From assembly GCF_009687845.1 (NCBI RefSeq), contig NZ_BLAD01000045.1:124001-188000 (forward strand): a stretch of DNA of 64,000 nucleotides. Direction: 5' to 3'. The notes beneath the pieces are model-generated. The model saw nothing but the letters and a program-made list of their open reading frames with translations, was not told the origin of the DNA and did no database searches. The stretch's first letter is position 1. Every line of letters begins with the position of its first letter. Position numbers and translations under genes: made by a program. Source of the stretch: Acrocarpospora corrugata. GTDB lineage: Bacteria; Actinomycetota; Actinomycetes; Streptosporangiales; Streptosporangiaceae. Positions 9,071 to 16,999 of this stretch are shown here, one piece after another.

Positions 9071-9212
9071 GCCCGACATCAGCTCGGTTCGCGTCCTGCA
9101 TCCGAGAGGCCAGGCATCGGTTCACATGCTCCGTCCGTAAATCCGGACATCAGCTCGGTTCGCGTCCTGCGTCCGTGAGGCCGGGCGTCGGTTCGCGTGT
9201 TCCGTCCGTGAT
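9024..9212. repeat. Degenerate tandem repeat derived from a gene 3' end
   Basis: After the stop at 9070 the sequence repeats a unit of about 33-38 bases four times, arranged as two 71-base dimers. Each unit starts near CCGGACATCAGCTCGGTTCG and ends near TCCGTCCGT. The first, coding copy is the 3' end of the upstream gene (codons for PDINRLVNSVRVLRP and the stop). The later copies lack about 11 internal bases. The last copies also encode the C-terminal tail of the convergent hydrolase. Confidence 0.8.
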
Positions 9213-9953
9213 CACTCGGGCTACCAGCTCGGGGTCGTCGCTCATCGGCAGGTGTCCGCAGCCCTGGAGCAGGGCGACCCGCTGCTGCGCCCACCGCCCG
9301 GCCCGCACTGCCTGCCGGCGCACCAGCAGCCGGTCATGCTCACCCCAGGCCACCGTGATCGGCACCTTCGGCGGCGCGGGCGGCGCCATCCACAGGAACG
9401 AGTCGAGCATGTCGTCGAACCCGACCGCCGACCGCAACGCCGCCACCCCCGCCACCAGCGCGGCCGGCTCGACCTGCGCCGGTTTGGCGACCAGCAGCCG
9501 TCCGGTGAACGCCCGCCCGGCCGGCGACCCGACCAGCTCGGGCGTCGACGCCACCGCCGCCGCGCGCAGCAGCCGCAGCACTGACCGCGCGTAGAACAGC
9601 TCCGACCGGGACCAGAACCCTGCGGGCGACAGCGCCGTAGCCGACCGGACGACCCCCCGCGAAGCCATGTCCAACGCCAGATATCCGCCGAGCGAACACC
9701 CCGCCACATGCGGCTCGGAAATCCCCAGTTTCGCCCAGAACACCTCTACCGCGTAGGCGAGCGTCTCCGCGTTGTACGGCAACCCCGGCGGCAACGGCGG
9801 CGAAGCCCCGAACCCGGGCAGATCCACCGCGATCACATCGAACCGCTCGGCGAGTAGATCAAGGACCGGCGTCCACGCCTGCCAGTGATGCCCGATGCCG
9901 TGCATCAACACCAACGGCGCCCCTCGGCCCCTGCGCTCGTACACCAGCTCCAT
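9150..9953 (-). CDS. Alpha/beta hydrolase
   Basis: 267-residue alpha/beta-hydrolase-fold protein of the lipase/esterase/haloperoxidase type. It shows the oxyanion-hole motif LMHGIGHHWQAW, the Asp/Pro strand VIAVDLPGFGASPP, the nucleophile elbow GCSLGGYLALD (Ser in G-x-S-x-G), an acid in the strand ITVAWGEHDRLL and the late His in LLQGCGHLPMSDDPE. All catalytic-triad positions are therefore present. Substrate unknown. The natural end is probably near RVITD; the last 20 residues (GTREPTPGL and TDAGREPS) are encoded by the tandem repeat that invades the 3' end. Convergent with the membrane-protein operon. Confidence 0.88.
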   Translation of the reverse strand: MELVYERRGRGAPLVLMHGIGHHWQAWTPVLDLLAERFDVIAVDLPGFGASPPLPPGLPYNAETLAYAVEVFWAKLGISEPHVAGCSLGGYLALDMASRGVVRSATALSPAGFWSRSELFYARSVLRLLRAAAVASTPELVGSPAGRAFTGRLLVAKPAQVEPAALVAGVAALRSAVGFDDMLDSFLWMAPPAPPKVPITVAWGEHDRLLVRRQAVRAGRWAQQRVALLQGCGHLPMSDDPELVARVITDGTREPTPGLTDAGREPS

Positions 9954-10100
9954 AACTTCGAGTCAAGCACCGAACTGACCCATATGCCAGCAAGGCAAGC
10001 CCCGGTGGTTCTTAGTGACGTAGGTCACAGCTCAAACCGTGAACTCGTACCGGCCGTACGGGCGAAAGCTGATGACATCGCTCAGGGACGGGAGCCCCAT

Positions 10101-10676
10101 GTGATCGCCGAGGAACCCGGCAGAGCCGGCGACGCCGAGCTGATCCGGCGCTCGGAGCGCGACCCGGAGGCCTTCGCCGACCTCTTCGACCGGCACGCGC
10201 CCGCGTTGCGACGCTACGTCGCCCGCCGGCTCGGCGACGCACTGGCCGACGACATCGTCTCCGACGCCTTCCTGACCGCGTTCCGCCGCCGCGCCCACTA
10301 CGACACCACGAACCACCCCGACGCGCGCCCCTGGCTGTACGGCATCGCCGCCCGGCTCATCAGCCGGCACCGGCGGGTGGAGCTCCGGTTCTACCGGGCG
10401 CTGGTACGCACCGGTGTCGACGAGATCGCCGAGCCGTACGCCGACCGGGTCGAGGACCGGGTCGCCGCGCGGCAGGCCGGGCTGGCGGCGGCGCTGGCGG
10501 AGCTGTCACCCGGCGACCGGGAGGTGCTGTTACTCGTGGCCTGGGCCGACATGACCTACGAGGACGTGGCCAGGGCGCTGAACATCCCGGTCGGCACTGT
10601 CCGATCCCGACTGCATCGCGCCAGGGCCAGAACGCGCCAGGCGCTCGGCGACCGAGAGGAGTCTCTTGATGGATGA
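10101..10676 (+). CDS. ECF-type RNA polymerase sigma factor
   Basis: 191 residues from GTG 10101, chosen because GGGACGGGAG lies six bases upstream and the protein then begins at the normal family position; longer in-frame starts run into promoter DNA. Region 2 is seen as DPEAFADLFDRHAPALRRYVARR and DDIVSDAFLTAFRRRAHY, including the conserved aromatic and acidic residues. Region 4 is LSPGDREVLLLVAWADMTYEDVARALNIPVGTVRSRLHRAR, with its helix-turn-helix. It overlaps the next gene by 11 bases, which encodes a membrane partner, so the pair is translated together. It probably directs a small extracytoplasmic stress regulon and its own operon. Confidence 0.94.
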   Translation: MIAEEPGRAGDAELIRRSERDPEAFADLFDRHAPALRRYVARRLGDALADDIVSDAFLTAFRRRAHYDTTNHPDARPWLYGIAARLISRHRRVELRFYRALVRTGVDEIAEPYADRVEDRVAARQAGLAAALAELSPGDREVLLLVAWADMTYEDVARALNIPVGTVRSRLHRARARTRQALGDREESLDG

Positions 10677-11694
10677 CCTGCGATCACTACGCGAGTGGCG
10701 CGCCGAGATCCCCGAGCCAGGCCAGGAGTGGATCATCCCGGAGCGCCGGCGGCTGCTGACGCGGATGCGGGGGCGCAGGTGGGCACTGGGACGCCTGCCC
10801 ATGACCGGGGCGCCGGGACGCCGTCTGCTCATGACCGGGCTGGGACGCCGCCTGCTCGTGATCGGGGTGCTGGGGACCGCCGCCGCGGTCGCCGTCACCG
10901 TGCTACGGCCGCAACCGCCCGCCCCGGGACCGGCGAGCACCCCCTCCCTCATCCAGCTTGACGCCGGCGCGGTGTTGGCCCAGGCCGCCGAAGTGGCAGG
11001 CAGCCGCGGTAGCACCCAGGCCCCCCTGCCGACGCAGTGGCACTACACCAAGACCCTGGACAAGCAGCCGAATTCGGACGCGACCGAGACCCGCGAGGGA
11101 TGGCTGCGCTATGACGGCCGGCAAACCGCGGATTACGGCGAGGACGGCAGGCTCATCGTCAGCAACCTCCCCCCGGATCCGGGCGACGACGACCTGTCGC
11201 CGCAGCAGTACGACGCCAGGCTCCGGGCCCTGCCGACCGACCCGAGGAAGCTGCTGGCCAAGGTCACCGGCGACCGCCACTGGATCGACTACCCCCGCGA
11301 GGAGGGCGTCCCCCGCAGCACCGAACCCGCCGCCGCCCGCGCCTACCGCGTGATCATCCTCTATCTGAGCCGGTACGGCACGATGCCGCCGCGACTGGAG
11401 GCGGCCATGTTCCGGGCCCTGGCCCTCATCCCCGGCATCCGGATCGAACAGGGCGTACGCGACGCCGCCGGCCGCAGCGGGCTGGGTGTGTGGCTGGAGG
11501 GACCCGGTGACCTGCCGTCCCGCCAATACGACATCCTCGCCCCGGACACCTACCGCTACCTGGGAACCCAGACCGTCTGGCTCCGGGACGAGTACATGTT
11601 CGGCGAGAGCAAGCCCGGCTTCCGCAAGGGCTCGGTATGGAGCACCGCCCTGATGACCTCGGCGATCGTCAACCGACCAGGCCAACGTGACTGA
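10666..11694 (+). CDS. CU044_5270-type membrane protein, sigma-factor partner
   Basis: 342 residues. The N-terminus DDLRSLREWRAEIPEP is typical of the actinobacterial family named CU044_5270, which is regularly encoded directly after an ECF sigma factor. A short cytoplasmic part (1-60) is rich in Arg and contains a local duplication (RLPMTGAPGRRLLMTGLGRRLL). One membrane helix (about 63-82) is followed by a large extracytoplasmic domain with WHYTKTLDKQP, EGWLRYDGRQ and the YDILAPDTYRYLG ending. It is probably a membrane regulator or sensor for the sigma factor, but no classical zinc anti-sigma motif is visible, so an anti-sigma role is inferred from position only. Confidence 0.85.
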   Translation: MMDDLRSLREWRAEIPEPGQEWIIPERRRLLTRMRGRRWALGRLPMTGAPGRRLLMTGLGRRLLVIGVLGTAAAVAVTVLRPQPPAPGPASTPSLIQLDAGAVLAQAAEVAGSRGSTQAPLPTQWHYTKTLDKQPNSDATETREGWLRYDGRQTADYGEDGRLIVSNLPPDPGDDDLSPQQYDARLRALPTDPRKLLAKVTGDRHWIDYPREEGVPRSTEPAAARAYRVIILYLSRYGTMPPRLEAAMFRALALIPGIRIEQGVRDAAGRSGLGVWLEGPGDLPSRQYDILAPDTYRYLGTQTVWLRDEYMFGESKPGFRKGSVWSTALMTSAIVNRPGQRD

Positions 11695-11765
11695 GGTATT
11701 CGTCCCTGCCATAGCGTCATCATCGACGCAATCCCCGCCCAGCCCATCCAGACCCCGCAACCACC

Positions 11766-12025
11766 TCAGTCAGCGGTGAGCTCCATGAGCACTTCGGCGG
11801 CGGTGGCGCTGCCCTTGTCGGCGAGACGCCGCAACTCATCCAGGTCTTCTTGTTCAGAGGCGAGCTTGATCAGCTGGTCGTTCGCAGTGGCGTTTCTTCC
11901 GTCGGAAAGACGCCGAAGCTCATCCAATAGCCATGCTCGGAAGCGAATTCGATGAGTTCGTCAGCTGCGGCCTTGTCGCCGTTCTCGGCTCGTTACCGCA
12001 GGACGGACAGGTCGGATTCCGTCAT
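11766..12025 (-). pseudogene. Decayed copy of the 28-residue-repeat gene at 14741-15178
   Basis: The sequence on the minus strand matches the intact repeat gene at both ends: the start region (ATGACGGAATCCGACCTGTC) and the end (MSTSAAEVLMELTA-like codons before TGA). It carries a TAA at codon 11 where the intact gene has GAA, a one-base deletion near 11930 and loss of about two internal repeat units. Sequence similarity continues upstream to about 12110 through the copied 3' end of the neighbouring MarR-type gene, so a whole segment was duplicated and has since decayed. Confidence 0.75.
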
Positions 12026-12277
12026 GGTGTGCGCTCTCCGATGGTTCAGGCGCGGGTGTCTCTGTCATCCGCCGAGAGTGGGGAATTTGCCTGACGCACG
12101 AAGCTCGTCACGGTTAGTGGTTCCCGGCCCGTCCAGGGATGTCTGCGAGACGAGCGTGAGACGGCTACTCCCCCGCCGGCGGTGCTGGCCGGGCTTGGGA
12201 CAGGACCTCGACCCGGTCTGGCGCTCTCCTTCGCGTCTGGTGCCACCGAGTGGAGGCCTCGGACGCCCCCTCATCGG

Positions 12278-12381
12278 CGCTACGCCGTCGTGCGCCCGGC
12301 GAAGCGGCCCGCTACGCCGGCGTGGTGTGCCTGGCGAAGCGGCCCGCGCTACGCCGGCGTGGTGCGCCCGGCAAAGTGGCC
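12278..12381. repeat. Tandem repeat, about 35 bases, three copies
   Basis: Three successive units begin CGCTACGCCG(T/G)CGTG and continue through CGCCCGGC(G/A)AAG(C/T)GGCC, with lengths of about 32, 37 and 35 bases. The array is in the otherwise gene-free stretch between the decayed repeat gene and the GntR gene (11695-12398). No coding potential or spacer pattern is seen. It resembles the other local degenerate repeats in style but not in sequence. Confidence 0.65.
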
Positions 12382-12398
12382 CCGCGGCCGGGTCGCGG

Positions 12399-12776
12399 TC
12401 ATAGCGAGGCCGGTGCTGCCGCGCCGGACGTCAGAGCCGCCTGCACGATGCGAATCGCCTCGCCCGCGTCGATGCCGACGCTGGCGATCACGGCCGCGTA
12501 GTCGGCGGCGGCCCGGCGGGCCCGCTCCCGGCCCTCCTCGCCGGCGGCCGACACGAACGAGCCCGCCCGCCCACACGTCTCGATCAGCCCCGCCTCCTCC
12601 AGCTCCCGGTAGGCCCGCCCGACCGTGTTGACGGCCAGGCCAAGGTCGGCCGCGAGGTGGCGGATGGTCGGCAGCCGGGCGCCCACGGCCAGCGTGCGGT
12701 CCTGGATCTGCCGGGCGAGCTGGGCCCGTAGCTGCTCGAACGGCGGCACCGGGGAGGCCGCGTCGATGACGATCAT
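12399..12776 (-). CDS. GntR-family transcriptional regulator (YtrA-like)
   Basis: 125 residues, the short form typical of the YtrA subfamily: a winged helix-turn-helix followed by only a brief dimerisation tail. The HTH is LRAQLARQIQDRTLAVGARLPTIRHLAADLG with recognition helix AVNTVGRAYRELEEAGLIET. The start ATG overlaps the preceding stop as ATGA at 12773-12776, so it is coupled to the membrane protein in front of it. It most likely represses its own operon through the repeated TTTGTCGCAAG elements upstream of 13588. The effector is unknown; YtrA relatives often respond to cell-envelope antibiotics or metabolites. Confidence 0.9.
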   Translation of the reverse strand: MIVIDAASPVPPFEQLRAQLARQIQDRTLAVGARLPTIRHLAADLGLAVNTVGRAYRELEEAGLIETCGRAGSFVSAAGEEGRERARRAAADYAAVIASVGIDAGEAIRIVQAALTSGAAAPASL

Positions 12777-13588
12777 CGGACGCTCATGGCCTGCCGGGCC
12801 ACCGTCGCGCTCGACGGCGTCCTGGCATGGATCGCGACGAGCGCGACCAGGCCCAGGAGCAGGTAGGCGACCGCAGCGATGCTCCACCAGCCGGGCGCGG
12901 TGCCGAACAGCAGCACCATGGGCAGCGTCCACTGCACGTTCGGCGTGGTGAGGTCGCGGGCGTCCTCGACGCGCATGATGACGTCGGCGGTCAGTGACTC
13001 CTCGTCCTCCGCCACGACCAGGTGCCTGAGCAGGTGGCGTAGTTGCATGGCGGTGATGGCTGTCGCGCCGAGCAGGCCGATCAGCAGGACGACGGCCAGC
13101 TGCCGCACGGTTGGGTCGGGAATGGCCAGGGCGCTCCCGGCCAGCACCATCGAACCGGCGAACGTGGCGACCGCGAAGATGGCATACGGCCGGCCGAGCA
13201 CGGCCCGCCAGCCGGGCTGGATCAGGTGGGCGGCCCTGCGGGACAGCGTCGTGCCCGCCCGCTGGTCGACGCGTCGTACCCACCGGTCGAGCAGCGACTG
13301 TGCCAGCAGCAGCCCGGCCACCAGCGCGGTCAGGGCCAGCAGCGACAGCGGGTGATGCGGCTGGAAATCGCCGAAGGCGGAAGTGGCGGCGAGCGCGCTC
13401 GCGAGGATCAGCACGGTCAGGATGATCTGAGCGGCGAGGCGGGCGCGTCGGCGGACCGCCAGCCGGCTGGCCAGCAGCGGGGTCGGGCGGGCGCCGGCCA
13501 GGTCGTGCTGGGCCAGCCACTCGCCCGCCAGTCGCAGATCGGCCGCACGCACCGACGGGTCGGCGTCCGGTAACGGTTCACGGGGCAT
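12773..13588 (-). CDS. Multi-pass membrane protein co-transcribed with GntR regulator
   Basis: 271 residues from ATG 13588, which follows a clear AGGAGG (CAAAGGAGGCGCT). After a soluble head (PREPLPDADPSVRAADLRLAG) there are about six hydrophobic segments, beginning IILTVLILASALAATSAFG and LLALTALVAGLLLAQSLL, with a basic cytoplasmic loop (MQLRHLLRHLVVAEDEES) in the middle. The stop overlaps the GntR start by 4 bases. No transporter motif or known family is visible. The membrane protein plus YtrA-like regulator arrangement suggests a regulated envelope or transport function. Confidence 0.8.
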   Translation of the reverse strand: MPREPLPDADPSVRAADLRLAGEWLAQHDLAGARPTPLLASRLAVRRRARLAAQIILTVLILASALAATSAFGDFQPHHPLSLLALTALVAGLLLAQSLLDRWVRRVDQRAGTTLSRRAAHLIQPGWRAVLGRPYAIFAVATFAGSMVLAGSALAIPDPTVRQLAVVLLIGLLGATAITAMQLRHLLRHLVVAEDEESLTADVIMRVEDARDLTTPNVQWTLPMVLLFGTAPGWWSIAAVAYLLLGLVALVAIHARTPSSATVARQAMSVR

Positions 13589-13596
13589 AGCGCCTC

Positions 13597-13646
13597 CTTT
13601 GTCGCAAGCTTTGTAGCAATATGGTGCGTCATGCTTTGCGACAAAG
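13597..13646 (-). promoter_or_regulatory. Putative GntR operator with three TTTGTCGCAA-type elements
   Basis: Three related elements lie just before the membrane-protein/gntR operon: CTTTGTCGCAAG (13597-13608), GCTTTGTAGCAAT (13608-13620) and, inverted, GCTTTGCGACAAAG (13633-13646). The outer pair forms an inverted repeat. Paired half-sites of this kind are typical autoregulatory operators of YtrA-type GntR proteins. The first element overlaps the ribosome binding site. Confidence 0.7.
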
Positions 13647-13776
13647 TCAACGCCGGTGGACTCTCGTCGTCCCGCTGGCGCGAGCTTCGCCGAGAGCGAG
13701 CCAGGCTCGGTGTGGAGGCGCAGCCCTGATGGCCTCGGCAACCGACCAGGTCAGCGTGGCTGACGTGCTGACCGAT

Positions 13777-14379
13777 TCATTCAGGGAACCACTCGCGGAT
13801 CGAGAAACCGGTAAGGGACTCGAAAGCTTTGTCGACTTCGTCCGGGCTTGCCCTGTATCCCTCGTGGAGGATGGTGCCGACGGCCCCGAGAATGTCGCGC
13901 TCATGCCCAGGCAGGTCACCGCCCAACGAGAGGGCACGCACCAGGGGTGCCACGGCTTCGCCGTACCGCCGCGCCCGGGTCAGGGCAGATCCCTGAACGC
14001 CCAGGCTCCGCATGAAGGCGTACAGATAGGCGTCACGATTACGCTCGGCCAGCTCACCGAAGAGCTTGACGGCCTGCCCGGCGACCGACACGGCCGCTTC
14101 CAGCCGCCCCATCTCCGCCAGCAGCAGCGCGTGGTTGTTCAACGACTTGGCCAGGTCGGGCAGGTGCGCCTCCCGATTGAGCTCAACCAGCCCGGTACGC
14201 AACCGAAGCGCCCGCTCGGAGACAGGCACCGCCTCCTCCCGCCGCCCCACCTGCGTCAACGACGTGGCCAGCTCAGGCAGATACGCGTCACGGTGAAGCT
14301 CCACCAACTCACCGTGAAAACGCACAGCCTCCTCGGAGACCGGTACCGCCTTTTCCCGCAGATCCACGTCCACCAACAA
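13777..14379 (-). pseudogene. Tetratricopeptide-repeat protein, 5'-truncated remnant
   Basis: 200 codons of TPR sequence with about four repeats, e.g. REEAVPVSERALRLRTGLVELNREAHL and ALLLAEMGRLEAAVSVAGQAVKLF. The C-terminal part (DEVDKAFESLTGFSIREWF) looks like a natural end. Upstream of the first possible start, the same frame still encodes TPR-like sequence (RLAASLSNHAALL), so the real gene once extended further. That homology is lost near 14420, where a low-complexity repeat begins. It is probably the 3' remnant of one of the large actinobacterial NB-ARC or CHAT/TPR proteins. A short protein could still be made from the internal start. Confidence 0.6.
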
Positions 14380-14495
14380 CGCCGCATGATTGCTCAGCGA
14401 GGCCGCCAGGCGCGCCGCTCTACGGCGAGCTGACGTGCGAGAGCGCCGTGCTCGTGAACGCCAACCGGCAGCGACCGCCCATCCTCGATGGGCCG

Positions 14496-14640
14496 ATGAC
14501 CTGAGGTCAGCTCGGCTCCCGCACCTGACATCAGCTCAACTCGACTGCCATCGGCTCGGCTCCCGCACCTCACATCGGCTCGGCTCGGCTCGGGACATCG
14601 GCTCGGCTCGGCTCGGCTCCTGACATCGGCTCGGCTCCGC
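14496..14640. repeat. Low-complexity array of GACATCGGCTCGGCTC
   Basis: The sequence is an irregular array of GACATC(A/G)GCTCGGCTC units broken by CCTGACATC and CCGCACCT spacers, with runs of GGCTC. The core GACATCAGCTCGG is the same as in the 9.1-kb array. It fills the gap between the truncated TPR gene and the repeat-protein gene (14380-14740), where no gene is seen. Confidence 0.65.
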
Positions 14641-14740
14641 ACCCGGACCGTCGGCGATGTGTCCCCACGACCGGTGAGTGGTGAACTCGGCCGGTGAGTG
14701 GAGGACTTGGCCATCCAATGACGCAGCCAGTTCCCTCCTC

Positions 14741-15178
14741 TCATTCAGCGGTGAGTTCCATGAGCACTTCGGCAGCGGTGGTGTTGCCCTTGTCGGCGAG
14801 ACGCCGCAACTCATCCAAGTCATCTTGTTCGGAGGCGAGCTCGATCAACTGATCGGTCGCAGTGGCGTTTCCCTGGTCAGAGAGACGCCGCAACTCATCC
14901 AGGTCGCCATGCTCCGAAGCGAGCTCGATCAACTGGTCGGTCGCGGTGGCATTGCCCCCGTCAGAAAGACGCCGCAACTCATCCAAATCGCCATGCTCGG
15001 AAGCGACCTCAATCAGTTGATCGGAGGCGGTGGTGTTGCCCTTGTCGGCGAGACGCCGCAACTCATCCAGGTCTCCCTGCGCGGAAGCGAGCTCAATGAG
15101 TTCGTCAGCTGCGGCCTTGTCGCCGCTGTCGGCCCGTTCCCGCAGGACGGACAGGTCGGATTCGGTCATGATCCGCAC
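14741..15178 (-). CDS. 28-residue tandem-repeat protein
   Basis: 145 residues made almost wholly of 28-residue repeats of the pattern DELRRLADKGNTTASDQLIE followed by VASEHGDL, repeated about five times, with the DNA repeating every 84 bases. The units are predicted as paired helices, similar in style to Sel1/TPR or HEAT solenoids, but I cannot assign a family. An alternative start nine bases in (MTESDLSVLRERADSG) is equally plausible. The high DNA identity between repeats indicates recent expansion. A decayed copy exists at 11766-12025. It lies 47 bases after a GbsR/MarR-type gene on the same strand and may be co-transcribed with it. Confidence 0.75.
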   Translation of the reverse strand: MRIMTESDLSVLRERADSGDKAAADELIELASAQGDLDELRRLADKGNTTASDQLIEVASEHGDLDELRRLSDGGNATATDQLIELASEHGDLDELRRLSDQGNATATDQLIELASEQDDLDELRRLADKGNTTAAEVLMELTAE

Positions 15179-15225
15179 TCTCCAATGGTTCAGGCTCCGG
15201 TCGGTCCGGACCTGGCGTGTCTATG

Positions 15226-15723
15226 TCATCCGCCGGGAGTGGGCAGCTTGCCTGAAGCCCGAAGCTCGTCGCGGTATGTATGCCATTCATCCAGCAGCGC
15301 AGGTAGCCGCTCGCCGAGGAACTCAGCCAGGGCGACCATTTCCTCAAGCGGAGCGCGGCGTTCCGGCGGAGCATCGGCCAGTAACGCCAATCCCTCTCGG
15401 AACAGCGCCGCATGCTCCGTGTGGATCGCGGAGTTGAAGTTCTGCGGCTGCTGGCTCACCGGATCCAAGCTCACCCGGTCCATACGCTCACCGGCAACAC
15501 GCGTCCGCCGCGCCATCCGATAGCTCTCAAGCAGCTTGACCGCACCAGTGATCGCGCTCCGGCTCGCCAGCAACGCGTCGCCCAATTCATCGATCGTCTG
15601 CTGTGGCGGATCGCAGACGAACAGATACCCCAGCAGACGGCCAGCCATCGGTGGAAAGCCGTACTGACGTGCATAGAAGCGGCCGACATGGTCGGCGAAA
15701 ATCAGCTGTGAATCACGCTGCAC
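15226..15723 (-). CDS. GbsR/MarR-family transcriptional regulator
   Basis: 165 residues from GTG 15723. This start was chosen because the protein then begins at the usual family position (QRDSQLIFADHVGRFYARQYG) and lies outside the upstream palindrome; ATG 15771 inside the palindrome is the alternative. The winged HTH is FPPMAGRLLGYLFVCDPPQQTIDELGDALLASRSAITGAVKLLESYRM, typical of the GbsR branch of MarR regulators. A helical C-terminus (EEMVALAEFLGERLPALLDEW) should mediate dimerisation. It probably represses itself and perhaps the downstream repeat gene. Part of its 3' end was copied to 12067-12110. Confidence 0.88.
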   Translation of the reverse strand: MQRDSQLIFADHVGRFYARQYGFPPMAGRLLGYLFVCDPPQQTIDELGDALLASRSAITGAVKLLESYRMARRTRVAGERMDRVSLDPVSQQPQNFNSAIHTEHAALFREGLALLADAPPERRAPLEEMVALAEFLGERLPALLDEWHTYRDELRASGKLPTPGG

Positions 15724-15744
15724 ACCATCGACGGTAGCAGTTCT

Positions 15745-15778
15745 AACTGAGATAACACAAATTTGTGTCATCTCAGTT
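15745..15778. promoter_or_regulatory. 34-bp palindromic operator of the GbsR/MarR gene
   Basis: Arms AACTGAGATAACACAAA and TTTGTGTCATCTCAGTT are inverted repeats of 17 bases with a single mismatch and no spacer. The site is 22 bases upstream of the chosen regulator start, ideally placed for autorepression. Confidence 0.8.
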
Positions 15779-15811
15779 GTCACCCCCGGCACCGTCCTCG
15801 CGCCAGCAGCG

Positions 15812-16804
15812 TCAGAGCGTGCACATGATGCGCTCGGCTGTTGCGATGGCGTCGCCGGGGCGGGTGGAGTTCACCTGGACTACCACGACCTTTTCGCCGT
15901 CCTGGCTACTCATCACCATTCCGCCGTAGCCGTGGATCTGCCCGGAATGGCTGAGCACCCGCTGCCCGCAGCCGAGCGTTCTGGTGAAGATCCCGAAGCC
16001 GCCGGATTGGAGTCGTTTGCCCACGTCCTGGGCGAACAGCCAGTGGTAGAAGGCCGACACGTCCGCCGCGGTCGAGACCAGGCCGCCCGCCGTCCAAAAG
16101 ATCGAGGAGTCCAACTCGGCGATGTTCACCCCGCTGTGGCTCCCGTGCGCGAGACCCTCCGGCAGGTCGCCGGTGGGCAGTTCGGTCGCGCTCAGACCCA
16201 GCGGACGCGTGATGCTCTCCCACAGCAGCTGCCTGTACGGCCTGCCCGACACCTTCTCCAGAATCATGCCAAGCAAGATGTAGTTGGTATTGGAGTACCC
16301 CCGAACCTTCTTATCCGAATATTTCAGCAGCTCCCGGGGCGTCCAATGGCGAAGGTACGCACCATCTTCCAAATCCTTCTCGAAGCGCTCATCGCGAAGG
16401 TAGTCGGAGATGTCGCTGGTGTGCCCGAGCAAATCCGCCACGCGTGCCTCGGTCTTGATGACGCCAGGCAGTAACTCGTCCACCCGATCGGCCAGCGCCA
16501 GACGCCCCTGCTCAACCTGCTCCATCACAAGGGTCGCGGTGAACGTCTTGGTGATGCTGGCGATCCTGAACCGGTGCTCAGGCCGCATCACCACCCCGAC
16601 GTCAGCCAGCCCCGCCGCCGCCTGCCACGTCTGCCCGCCTTTCCTGACATGCACAACCGCCCCCTGCGACCCGGTCTCGACCAAGAGCGCCGCCTCTTTC
16701 TCCAAGGCAGGCGCCGCCGACACCGATGGCCGAGCAGCCGGCGCCTGGATAGCGGGAGATGTGCACGCGGCGACCGCGACGAGCAGGGCGAGCAGGACCG
16801 GCAT
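15812..16804 (-). CDS. Serine hydrolase, beta-lactamase class C/DD-peptidase type, lipoprotein
   Basis: 330 residues from ATG 16804 (GAGG eight bases upstream). The N-terminus PVLLALLVAVAACTSP is a lipoprotein signal with Cys as the lipidation site. The penicillin-binding fold is shown by SITKTFTA (S-x-x-K nucleophile motif), YSNTNYILLG (Y-x-N) and LSHSGQIHGYGG (H-S-G replacing K-T-G), plus GLAHGSHSGVNIAEL. The protein probably acts outside the membrane on D-Ala peptides, esters or beta-lactams; activity cannot be separated by sequence. It is transcribed alone, with gene-free sequence on its 5' side. Confidence 0.9.
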   Translation of the reverse strand: MPVLLALLVAVAACTSPAIQAPAARPSVSAAPALEKEAALLVETGSQGAVVHVRKGGQTWQAAAGLADVGVVMRPEHRFRIASITKTFTATLVMEQVEQGRLALADRVDELLPGVIKTEARVADLLGHTSDISDYLRDERFEKDLEDGAYLRHWTPRELLKYSDKKVRGYSNTNYILLGMILEKVSGRPYRQLLWESITRPLGLSATELPTGDLPEGLAHGSHSGVNIAELDSSIFWTAGGLVSTAADVSAFYHWLFAQDVGKRLQSGGFGIFTRTLGCGQRVLSHSGQIHGYGGMVMSSQDGEKVVVVQVNSTRPGDAIATAERIMCTL

Positions 16805-16999
16805 CCGCATCACCTCATAGTGAAGAAGGGACCCCGCGCACGGAAGGGAAGAGGCTGCCGCTGGAGGACGAAAGCTGTGGAACCCCTTGCGTGGAAGGGG
16901 GGAGCTCCCTGCCTGAATGCGGGTGGGATCCACAGCACATCGCCTCCGAACGCCAGGACGAGGCCAACTTGACCTCGACTATCCAAGCGATGAGCGGGC

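Noticed and set aside
9024-9212. Possible CRISPR-like array of regularly spaced repeats
   Set aside because: Units are contiguous and degenerate with no unique spacers, and the first copy is coding sequence.
14741-15178. 84-base repeats as a CRISPR or satellite array
   Set aside because: The repeats are in frame, encode a regular 28-residue pattern and lack spacers.
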